DNA of 40,676 nt. It comes from Pectobacterium versatile (GTDB taxonomy: Bacteria; Pseudomonadota; Gammaproteobacteria; Enterobacterales; Enterobacteriaceae). The first letter of the stretch is position 1; each line of letters starts with the position of its first letter. Both the position numbers and the translations under genes were made by a program. The DNA is taken from assembly GCF_020166435.1 (NCBI RefSeq), contig NZ_JAINZP010000030.1, positions 1 to 40,676 of the forward strand. Reading direction: 5' to 3'. Below, piece after piece: positions 1 through 7,082 of the stretch. A model generated the notes under the pieces. That model made no database searches and was not told where the DNA came from. It saw only the letters and a list, made by a program, of their open reading frames with translations.

Positions 1-180
1 GAAAGTTCGATTTATTCAACAAAACCTATATGACTACGATGCGCAGGCAGGAGAGGTAATGGCGCGGATGAAAGCGATGAATACCATGACGCTGTTGAGA
101 ATGCAGCTTAGTGTTTGAATTACCTGAAAACATGAAAATGGCTCTGCTTCGCCTAAGAAATTGATTCACTCAACAAAATT
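1..180 (+). mobile_element. IS5-family (IS903-like) remnants, nested
   Basis: Bases 9-26 match the 18-bp IS903 terminal inverted repeat (GGCTTTGTTGAATAAATC, read on the minus strand) at 17 of 18 positions, as I recall that repeat. The outer end points right, so that element would extend off the left edge. It abuts a second, older piece: a reading frame ending at 118 that resembles the transposase C-terminus, followed at 163-180 by a degraded terminal repeat (about 13 of 18). The 45-bp spacing from stop codon to repeat fits this IS type. Both pieces are incomplete and the nesting is inferred. Confidence 0.6.
2..118 (+). pseudogene. IS5-family transposase, C-terminal fragment
   Basis: The open frame enters from the left edge and stops at 116-118. 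Its last 30 or so residues (YDAQAGEVMARMKAMNTMT and on) resemble the C-terminus of IS903-type transposases, which carry a YNAQVGExxAxxKALNKLT-like segment. The first seven or eight codons are the translated terminal repeat of the neighbouring IS end, so this is a junction and not an intact protein. Catalytic DDE residues would lie upstream and are not in the window. No function is expected. Confidence 0.55.
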
Positions 181-355
181 TGGTTTTATACAAACGCAGC
201 CTCTGCAATCATGGACAATCCCAGCATTCAGAAGCGAGAACAACAACACTGATGCGATCACCTGCTCGCTTATCACGACGGTGTTCGGTTTCTTGCTCAG
301 AATACCTTCATAACAGATGAGCTATGGTCTCTCGACTGTATAAAATCAAGCACCT

Positions 356-1051
356 CTAATTTTTTTCATTAGAGTAGCAGGTTATTTTCTGATCTTTTTT
401 ACTACAAAAGAAAAGATCGTCCGTCTTATCATAAAGTACATTTTCAGACCATATAATATTTGCAGCATTGCGTTCTTCACCTAAAATTAAAGAAATACCA
501 TGCGCATTTAAGCCTCCCCAAATCAGGCTGGCAATGAAAACAGCCATGCTACATACCATGAGCGCCGTTTTTGCAAAAAATTTTCTTTTGGAGAAAAAAT
601 TGTGAAATAAAGGTAGCATAGTGGTAAATAAAAAATTTCGATCTGTTATGTATTGTGGATTATCCTCAGACGCTTCAGATTCACAATTTTCCCACGTAAC
701 GTTCTTCTGCTCTATTTCGCTAGAATCCACATCTGGCATGCCAAAAGATGGCGGTGTCGCAAGCTGATACCCCAATTTTGGGATCGTAATAATAATATTT
801 TTATTTTTGTCTGACAAAGTGCATCGTAATGATCTAATCACTTGCGCAATACTTTGAGAAGTGACATATCCACCCCGCCATACCTCTACCAAGAAATCAT
901 CTTGTGAGACGGGTTCTGGATATTTATGACATAGAAGAGCAAGCACATCGGCTTCTTTTTTTCTCAATTGAAAAATCTCTTCATCTTTTTGCAAAACTCT
1001 CATTTTCATGTTGAAAGTGAAATTAAGGAAATAAATGCTCCCGTCATTCAT
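356..1051 (-). CDS. Membrane-tethered winged-helix transcriptional regulator (CadC/ToxR-like layout)
   Basis: About 231 residues. The first ~95 form an OmpR/PhoB-type winged-helix DNA-binding domain (FQLRKKEADVLALL; recognition-helix region SQSIAQVIRSLRCTL; wing ending IPKLGYQL). A polar linker leads to one membrane segment near residues 161-180 (ALMVCSMAVFIASLIWGGL). About 50 residues follow on the periplasmic side, with two cysteines (about C216 and C225) that could form a disulfide. The start at 1051 is chosen because AAGGA lies 7 bases upstream; the longer frame opens with a TTG inside the dispersed repeat and is unlikely. Such one-component regulators sense the envelope directly. It stands alone; control of the surface-protein block to its right is possible but unproven. 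Confidence 0.7.
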   Translation of the reverse strand: MNDGSIYFLNFTFNMKMRVLQKDEEIFQLRKKEADVLALLCHKYPEPVSQDDFLVEVWRGGYVTSQSIAQVIRSLRCTLSDKNKNIIITIPKLGYQLATPPSFGMPDVDSSEIEQKNVTWENCESEASEDNPQYITDRNFLFTTMLPLFHNFFSKRKFFAKTALMVCSMAVFIASLIWGGLNAHGISLILGEERNAANIIWSENVLYDKTDDLFFCSKKDQKITCYSNEKN

Positions 1052-1187
1052 TGATATATCCTTCATATTCAGGCCCATTAGATATTTTTTCATATACTCG
1101 TCATACTTCAAGTTGCATGCGCGTTGGCTACGCTACTCGACACTCTTACGTGCACCTCGCCCCGTTGGGGCTGTTGCAAGCAGTGTT

Positions 1188-1210
1188 CAAACCTGCCAAA
1201 GGCAGGTTTG
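1188..1210. other. Perfect hairpin inside repeat copy 1
   Basis: The arms CAAACCTGCC (1188-1197) and GGCAGGTTTG (1201-1210) are perfect complements around an AAA loop. The second copy of the repeat keeps this hairpin imperfectly (around 38465-38490), which suggests the structure matters for the element or its transcript. No U-tract follows, so it is not called a terminator. Confidence 0.7.
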
Positions 1211-1251
1211 TCAGTCACCCGAATCACTTACTTGAGTAAACTCATCGGGAT

Positions 1252-1323
1252 GAAATAAAAGGCACCCTGTCTCTCACCGAAGGCCAGCCGTTGGCTGGTC
1301 AAATTCGTTCTCGACGAATTTAT
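1252..1323. repeat. Hairpin-rich insertion nested in repeat copy 1
   Basis: This ~72-bp stretch is absent from the copy at 38382-38576, where the flanking sequences (catcgggat and ccttctcttg) are joined directly. It holds two inverted repeats: a near-perfect GGCCAGCC/GGCTGGTC pair (about 1282-1300) and AAATTCGT/ACGAATTT with a 5-base loop (1301-1321). It may be a small palindromic unit inserted into the larger repeat, or an optional module lost from copy 2. Confidence 0.6.
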
Positions 1324-1935
1324 CCTTCTCTTGCCGCCTGCCTGAAACTCGAATTATTTAGGGTATATAATGATAATGCACCGTAAATAAACCCGTGGCA
1401 CAAGCACCCAGCTAAATTTTCATAAGCACTACGATAAAATTTTCTAGCTTTATTTTAACAAAATAATGTTAATAGAGTGTAAAAAAACAGATTAGATGGA
1501 AAAGCATTTCATTATTGAGAATAACGATGGACATAGTCTATCGCTTGCTTTTTAAACAAGAAGCAAACGAAATACAACACAGTGCTGTCATGACATAGCA
1601 TTAGCGGCAGAGAGAAAGGGTGTTTCTATGGATAAACAATAACTTTCATAGATTATCATCAGATAAATTACAGCGAAGCATTAATAATAAAAAAGAAACA
1701 CATTTCTAAATAAATTTTAGTAATAGCACACATTTTTTGTGTGGCATCTTAGCTAATGTCGATCTTATGTAACGGAGACAGAAACACTAACGTACGAAAC
1801 TATTTATATAAATAATCATATGCCAATTTAATTAAACTTACCAATAACTCTTGTTTTACTTATATTTTTCCTTTATCGCGCTACATGTAAGCAAGAGAAT
1901 TTAATCTCTCTTCAATTCTCGTTTTTATCCCGACC

Positions 1936-1990
1936 TGCCCTGCGTACCTTTCTCCATCAAAAAGGTACGCAGGGCAACCAAGATTTTTTG
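1936..1990 (+). terminator. Orphan terminator-like hairpin
   Basis: A perfect 16-bp stem (1936-1951 with 1961-1976, arm TGCCCTGCGTACCTTT) with a 9-base loop is followed by ACCAAGA and then six T residues (about 1983-1989). The stem is long and GC-rich in otherwise AT-rich DNA. No gene lies upstream for it to end, so it may terminate an unannotated small RNA or be a relic. The T-tract begins several bases after the stem, which weakens the terminator call. Confidence 0.5.
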
Positions 1991-2311
1991 AGTAAGAAGC
2001 TCATGGAGATGACTAATCCTTACTTGCTAACAACAATAACATCAGCATCCAGCAGGCTCTACCAAAAAACGCCTTAAGCTATAATGAGTAAAGAAGCATA
2101 AGCATCCCAATAAAATAAAACGTTCACTTCTCAAAATGTTTCCACATATAGATTATGTCCATCTGAGTATATTGTGATGCGTAAAGTCCAATTCGCTGAG
2201 CACAATTCATCTCATCGCTATTCTTAAAACGGCACACTACTCTAAGTCTTGATTATTCGCACCATCCTTACTTCCCCCACATATCCTTAATTACACACTT
2301 TTAAATTATTA

Positions 2312-2327
2312 TTTACATTTATGTAAA
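2312..2327. promoter_or_regulatory. 16-bp palindrome, possible operator
   Basis: TTTACATTTATGTAAA is a palindrome (TTTACAT, two-base centre, ATGTAAA). It lies 255 bp upstream of the DUF4034 gene. Related half-sites occur in the inverted repeat upstream of the tail-collar gene (9531-9567). It may bind a regulator shared by both promoters; no protein can be named. Confidence 0.35.
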
Positions 2328-2355
2328 AATTGATGTCTCCGCATTAATTTATAGG

Positions 2356-2374
2356 TATGATTTTAATCATTATC
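2356..2374. promoter_or_regulatory. Weak Fur-box-like site
   Basis: The right half AATCATTATC matches the Fur consensus (GATAATGATAATCATTATC) exactly and the left half matches at about 5 of 9 positions, so about 15 of 19 overall. It lies about 210 bp upstream of the DUF4034 gene. In AT-rich DNA such matches arise by chance more easily, so iron control here is only a possibility. Confidence 0.3.
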
Positions 2375-2582
2375 AGATAGATGCAATAGATATCAGTACA
2401 GGGATCACACAATAAGTTATCCGCGTAGTCATCCTTCTGATTTTTCTATGTTATCTGAATACTCATTTGTGTATTGCTGAAATATCAAGCAGATAACAAC
2501 CCGAAACCCTGCCTGCACATTCTTCTAATGAAGATCTATGTTGTCGGCGTTATAACTTAACAATAGCCTAAGAATTGACTCT

Positions 2583-4664
2583 ATGACATCAACACCTGCA
2601 TCACTCACCGCATTGCTTTCCCGACGCACTCACCTGCGTGAGCTATTCACCACCCATCAATTTGATGCGCTTGAGGCCTTACTTGAGCAAGAGCACCAGA
2701 CTTGGCTCGATGGCCCGAATCTGCCTTATTCCTACAATTGGAGCGTTCGTTCGCTTTTTGACCCTATCGTGCCCCATACCGATATCCTAGCGCACCTGCA
2801 AGCCTGGGTTTCCTCCCGTCCTAATGCCTACCATGCCCATCTGCTGATGGGGAATTATTGGGAAGATGCTGCGGCGCGTATTCGTACCTCAAACGGAGCT
2901 GAGTATGTAGAAGACGATCGTTGGGTGGGTGCAGAACTAGCTCGCAATTTGGGGGTAACTGCCTACCTGAACGCCATCGCTTCACATCAGCGCCCTGCTT
3001 TAGCTTTTTCACGTCTATTTCGTCTGACTAGTTATTTAGGTGAGCCGCATTGGCTACAGGTACTGCTGCAAGGTGCTGAACCTTTAACCTATATGCAGCG
3101 TCAGGCACAGTTTGAACCTGAGCTTTGGGAAGCAGGCTTACAGCACTTGCGCCATGAAGGAGCCGAACAACTTGCTGAACTCCCTCATACGCTTCCCGCC
3201 AATCTGCCCACCCGTGAAGAAAGCGAATGGGAGGATCCAAAGCGTTACTGGCTGCGCACTACACTAAACGTCCGCCCGCAGGACTTTGCGATTCGCAACG
3301 AATATCTCTATTTCCTGTATCCGCGCTGGGGTGGGAGCCATGAGGAAATGACTCAGTTTATTGATGGACCATGGTGTGAAGCTCTGACCGAAGCAGAGCG
3401 TAATGGTCTTCATGTCACACGATGTTGGGACTATTTGGGTTATTCCTCGCTTATGCCTGACGCCGATGACCAAGAAAGTATTGTCTACTGCCGAGAAACA
3501 TTTGACTGGCTGCTTAGTCTGGAGCTTCATGCTGAGACACGCGCACGCGTGCTGCGTAAATATGCCAGCTTCCTCAGCCATTATGGTCGTAGCGAAGAAA
3601 ATGATGAGATCCATTGGAACAACGCAGATATGCAGAAGACCTATGATCTGATGGCAGAAGCGTGGCAGGTCGATCTTCCGGATGCCGATCCAGAAGATGG
3701 CTCGATCGACACCTTGATTTGCTGTCTGGATTTTGCCTGCATTGAAGACCGTTTCAGTTTGATGCCACAATTACTGGCACGCAGCCAGTCCTGGGCCGAT
3801 TCACATTATGAAACCACCATCGCCGCCCTCGCCAGCAAATTTGGCATCTACGGGGTGGCGAAAGATCAATTCGATACCGATACGCTGCTCGCGCGCTGCC
3901 GTGTCATGACGTCAGATACGAATTTTGGCCAGGTCGCCGCAAACCTGTTTGGATCTGTTTCCGAAGAGGCTGGCGTATTTATGATGCACGAAGCCGCCGA
4001 CTGGGGAGAAGCCTCTTCAATGGCAGCGCTCTCCGATTTATATTCTGGGCATTTGTCCCGTCGTAACGGGCGCGATCCTTCTTCTTATGAAGATCAAGAA
4101 AAAGCGAAATACTGGCAGGAAAAAGCCGCAGACGCAGGCAATGAATTTTGCCAGTACAATATTGCCTATGGCCTGGTAAGAGATAATGAGACGCTGACGC
4201 CAGAGCAATACCAGCGCGTGCGTGAACTGATGCTCGGTGTCCTGCACCGCCCTAACGTGGGAAGAACGGTCTGGACACGTGCAGCAAGGGAATTAAGTTC
4301 ACTGTTGTTGTTTAGCGATATTGCGGAAGACCAGAAATTCTGTCTGGATGTGGTCCTGCCTGAATTATGGAACGACGAGGATGATGCCAACCGCGACTAT
4401 GCGGCGGGTTACTATGCCCATGCTTTCCGTACTGGCGCGGGCGTCACCCAAAATAGCTATCTGGCCAAAGTGTGGATCGACCGCGCGCTGGAAATCAGCC
4501 CTGATAGCCAGTACAACCACGATCGGGCGAACGAAATCTATCAACGGAGCGGCATGCTGAGCGGCGTTCGCGCCAAAATGGGCTTCAGCCGCGATAAAGC
4601 GCAAATGGATGCGCGTGGACGCGCCATCACGTTTGGCGATGACGCCCATCAGGAGCACCAGTAA
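2583..4664 (+). CDS. DUF4034 / Sel1-repeat-like protein
   Basis: 693 residues, no signal peptide and no membrane segment, so probably cytoplasmic. The first ~300 residues resemble DUF4034 proteins: helical, rich in W, H, L and E, with TPR-like packing (for example PNAYHAHLLMGNYWEDAAARIR). Around residues 465-545 are Sel1-like helical pairs (MHEAADWGEASSMAALSDLYSG, then AKYWQEKAADAGNEFCQYNIAYGL), and another near 610-640. Such repeats usually scaffold protein-protein contacts. The function is unknown. It precedes the adaptor/M50 operon on the same strand but is separated from it by a good terminator, so it is probably its own transcript. The SD for the ATG at 2583 is weak. Confidence 0.75.
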   Translation: MTSTPASLTALLSRRTHLRELFTTHQFDALEALLEQEHQTWLDGPNLPYSYNWSVRSLFDPIVPHTDILAHLQAWVSSRPNAYHAHLLMGNYWEDAAARIRTSNGAEYVEDDRWVGAELARNLGVTAYLNAIASHQRPALAFSRLFRLTSYLGEPHWLQVLLQGAEPLTYMQRQAQFEPELWEAGLQHLRHEGAEQLAELPHTLPANLPTREESEWEDPKRYWLRTTLNVRPQDFAIRNEYLYFLYPRWGGSHEEMTQFIDGPWCEALTEAERNGLHVTRCWDYLGYSSLMPDADDQESIVYCRETFDWLLSLELHAETRARVLRKYASFLSHYGRSEENDEIHWNNADMQKTYDLMAEAWQVDLPDADPEDGSIDTLICCLDFACIEDRFSLMPQLLARSQSWADSHYETTIAALASKFGIYGVAKDQFDTDTLLARCRVMTSDTNFGQVAANLFGSVSEEAGVFMMHEAADWGEASSMAALSDLYSGHLSRRNGRDPSSYEDQEKAKYWQEKAADAGNEFCQYNIAYGLVRDNETLTPEQYQRVRELMLGVLHRPNVGRTVWTRAARELSSLLLFSDIAEDQKFCLDVVLPELWNDEDDANRDYAAGYYAHAFRTGAGVTQNSYLAKVWIDRALEISPDSQYNHDRANEIYQRSGMLSGVRAKMGFSRDKAQMDARGRAITFGDDAHQEHQ

Positions 4665-4717
4665 GCCACGACCGGTTTTCCCGTTTCATCATGGGGAAAT
4701 CGCGGCATAGTATTATT

Positions 4718-4748
4718 GGGGCAGCAGCGCTGCCCCTGTTATTTTCAG
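4718..4748 (+). terminator. Intrinsic terminator after the DUF4034 gene
   Basis: GGGGCAGC (4718-4725) pairs with GCTGCCCC (4729-4736) across an AGC loop and is followed by TGTTATTTTC. It lies 54 bp past the stop codon. The same 19-base core occurs at the far end of the block (20662-20680), between convergent genes. Confidence 0.75.
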
Positions 4749-4956
4749 GTGTTAATATCTATCGAGCTTCAAATCGCACAAGCATGGGCTAAAACGACAA
4801 ACTGAAACCAGAGCAGCCCTCTATTGCAGTTGCCAATTCAGCGCATTTTGTACCATTATATTCCCCAAAATAAGCGCCGCTAATAAGTGAAAACTCAGAA
4901 AGTCCCTTTATCTTTTTCTGACGTGGCACACACCTCAACAAATAAGGCAGGTCAGT

Positions 4957-5760
4957 GTGGATGGTTTCAGTAACGTAATATTTCGCCACGCTTTTCAATT
5001 GCTGGCACTTTCCTTATTCGCGTTTGCGACCCATGCGCAAACGAGCGACCCACTCTTGACAATGCCCTCTCATGACACACCCTCTCTCACGTCTACTGAC
5101 AATCAGGCTCGCGGCATTCTGATAGCGGTGGAACAAGCCACGCTGTCCAGCGAGTTGGCCGGACGTATTGTGGAAATACCGTTTAGAGAAGGGGAATCCT
5201 TCAAGAAAGGCGATTTATTGGTGCGGTTTGACTGTTCCATTTACCAAGCTCAATTGGCTGCGGCTTCTGCTGCCACACGAGCCGCAGAAGCGGAACTGAG
5301 CCAAAACCAGCAGTTGGCACAGATGAAATCAGTAGGGAGACACGCGGTATCGCTATCAGCCGCGCACTTTGCACAAGCTCAGGCAGAAAGCCAGGTTTAC
5401 CAAATTCAGGTTAATCGTTGTCGCATCACCGCCCCCTTCGACGGTCAGGTGGTAAAACGCCGTGCGCAAGCCTTTGAGAGTGTGGCGCAAGGTGCTCCAC
5501 TGCTGGACGTGGTGAATAACCGCCATCTAGAGGTCAACTTGCTAGTACCATCACGACTTCTGTCGGTGCTTAAACCCGGATTAGTCTTTACCTTCACGCC
5601 GGATGAAACCGGAAAACCGTTACAAGCCAAGGTCACACGGCTTGGCGCACGTATTGATGAGAGCAGTCAAACCCTAGGCCTGATTGGTACGCTGGCCCAC
5701 GCGGACAATACCTTAATGGCCGGTATGAGCGGAACGGCACAGTTTTCGGAGGCACGGTGA
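4957..5760 (+). CDS. HlyD/MFP-family periplasmic adaptor
   Basis: 267 residues starting at GTG, with AAGGCAGG just upstream. A signal peptide ends near THAQ (about residues 10-28), so the mature protein is periplasmic. The body has the split lipoyl/barrel-sandwich domain of RND/HlyD adaptors: first half at about residues 60-92 (EQATLSSELAGRIVEIPFREGESFKKGDLLVRFD), a helical hairpin rich in A, Q and E at 93-150, second half at about 150-185 (RITAPFDGQVVKRRAQAFESVAQGAPLLDV), then a beta-barrel region. The hairpin is short for the family. It opens a tightly packed operon: its stop overlaps the next start by 4 bases (GTGA). It probably bridges inner- and outer-membrane parts of an exporter. Confidence 0.85.
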   Translation: MDGFSNVIFRHAFQLLALSLFAFATHAQTSDPLLTMPSHDTPSLTSTDNQARGILIAVEQATLSSELAGRIVEIPFREGESFKKGDLLVRFDCSIYQAQLAAASAATRAAEAELSQNQQLAQMKSVGRHAVSLSAAHFAQAQAESQVYQIQVNRCRITAPFDGQVVKRRAQAFESVAQGAPLLDVVNNRHLEVNLLVPSRLLSVLKPGLVFTFTPDETGKPLQAKVTRLGARIDESSQTLGLIGTLAHADNTLMAGMSGTAQFSEAR

Positions 5761-7082
5761 GTACTACGCCAACGTCTGTCAGCACCGCTACGTTTGCCCG
5801 CTTCCTTGACCTCGAGCAGCAAGCCCGGGCAGCCAACAGCACAGAAGAGCTAGCTTACTGCATCGTCAACGACAGCCAGCCGCTATTCAGTTTTCGCCAT
5901 GCCGCCCTTGTGATTAACGGTAAGGTGCGCGCCGTAACCGGCGTCACTCAACCTGCACCCCATGCCCCCTTTGTCGCCTTTGTTGAACGAGCCTGTACGC
6001 AGTTATCATCCGTCGATGAGAAAGCATTGGCGCAATGCAGAGTGATTCAAGCCTCACAGCTTGATGAACAAAGCCGTAAAGATTGGCAGGCGCTGTCTGC
6101 CCCCGAGGCACTATGGTCTCCCCTCAACGATCGTCAGGGGAACCCCTTCGGTGCTATTTGGTATGCAAGAGAGCAACCATGGCAGAGTACCGATCAGGTA
6201 CTGGCGGAGCAACTCAGCGGGGCTTTTAGCCACGCCTGGCTGGCTCTAGAACCGCAAACTCCCCGTTGGCGTCGTCGGGCTCGGTGGAAAATCGTCGTAC
6301 CTGCGCTGCTACTGCTCGCTTGCCTGTTCATTCCGGTGCGCCAATCCGTGTTGGCACCCGCCGAGGTTATTCCTCATCAAGGCCGTGTCGTCGCCGCACC
6401 ACTGGACGGCGTGATCCAATCCTTTACCGTGTTACCGAACCAGAGTGTACGTCAAGGAGACGTGTTGGTTCGCTTTGACAGTACAACGTTGAAAGCCCAG
6501 GCAGATGTGGCCGAGCGTGCATTGAATGTCGCCGAAGCGGAGCATCGTGCGAGTTCTCAACGCGCATTTCAGGATACGGACTCCAAAGCCAGGCTCGACT
6601 TTCTCGCCGCTCAGGTGGCACAAAAACGAGCGGAACGCGATTACGCCAATGCCTTGCTGAATCGCGCAGAAATCCGCGCCGAACGGGATGGCATTGCGGT
6701 ATTTGCCGACGCAACGCGCTGGATGGGGAAACCGGTACGCACCGGAGAACGTTTGATGGAGCTGGCAGACCCCGCTCTCACCGCGTTACGCATCGAGTTA
6801 GACGTGGGTGACGCTATCCAGTTGCAGCAAGAGGCACCCATTACACTGTTTCTGGACAGCGATCCACTGACGCCACACGCCGCATTGTTAGAACGTATCG
6901 CCTATGAGTCGGAACAGACACCAGCCGGCAATCTAGCCTACCGTCTGGATGCACGCTTCACTGACACACCGCCACGTATCGGCCTGCGCGGTACGGCAAA
7001 AATTTCCGGCGACTATGTTCCCCTTGCCGTTTATTTGTTCCGTCGCCCGCTGGCAGTGATCCGTCAGGCGATTGGGCTATGA
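5757..7082 (+). CDS. GAF-like/TM/HlyD fusion adaptor
   Basis: 441 residues from GTG, overlapping the previous gene by 4 bases. Residues ~10-165 form a soluble domain that looks GAF-like (FSFRHAALVINGKVRAVTGV; ALWSPLNDRQGNPFGAIWYAREQPW) and would be cytoplasmic. A single membrane segment follows a basic stretch (RWRRRARWK) at about 178-197. The rest is a periplasmic HlyD adaptor: lipoyl half at about 212-245 (VVAAPLDGVIQSFTVLPNQSVRQGDVLVRFD), coiled coil about 246-300, second lipoyl half near RAERDGIAVFADATRWMGKPVRTGERLMEL, then a beta domain. The cytoplasmic domain is extra to ordinary adaptors and could sense a ligand or partner and pass a signal through the membrane. The ligand is unknown. 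The call is firm for HlyD, moderate for GAF. Confidence 0.82.
   Translation: MSTTPTSVSTATFARFLDLEQQARAANSTEELAYCIVNDSQPLFSFRHAALVINGKVRAVTGVTQPAPHAPFVAFVERACTQLSSVDEKALAQCRVIQASQLDEQSRKDWQALSAPEALWSPLNDRQGNPFGAIWYAREQPWQSTDQVLAEQLSGAFSHAWLALEPQTPRWRRRARWKIVVPALLLLACLFIPVRQSVLAPAEVIPHQGRVVAAPLDGVIQSFTVLPNQSVRQGDVLVRFDSTTLKAQADVAERALNVAEAEHRASSQRAFQDTDSKARLDFLAAQVAQKRAERDYANALLNRAEIRAERDGIAVFADATRWMGKPVRTGERLMELADPALTALRIELDVGDAIQLQQEAPITLFLDSDPLTPHAALLERIAYESEQTPAGNLAYRLDARFTDTPPRIGLRGTAKISGDYVPLAVYLFRRPLAVIRQAIGL

Larger units (their letters stand above)
1099..1364 (-). repeat. Dispersed intergenic repeat, copy 1 (with internal insertion)
   Basis: Read on the minus strand it starts accctaaataattcgag and ends acttgaagtatgacg, matching the plus-strand copy at 38382-38576 along its whole length apart from a roughly 72-bp insertion (1252-1323) and scattered changes. 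It contains a perfect 10-bp hairpin at 1188-1210. It resembles a repeat family I associate with Pectobacterium, Serratia and Yersinia intergenic regions, but I cannot name the family securely. Confidence 0.85.
1365..2582. other. AT-rich gene-free region
   Basis: About 1.2 kb, clearly richer in A and T than the genes on its right. Only very short open frames are present and none has a recognisable product. Items inside are listed separately: a strong hairpin at 1936-1976, a TTTACAT/ATGTAAA palindrome at 2312-2327 and a Fur-like site at 2356-2374. The composition suggests a silenced or intricately regulated promoter region, or the remains of earlier insertions. Confidence 0.6.

Noticed and set aside
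1490-1620. Very short frames in the AT-rich region (about 19 and 23 codons)
   Set aside because: Too short to separate from chance, with no clear SD and no known peptide match.
4789-4998. Small minus-strand frame (69 codons) before the first adaptor gene
   Set aside because: No SD or similarity I recognise, and it overlaps the start of the HlyD adaptor, which has a clear signal peptide.
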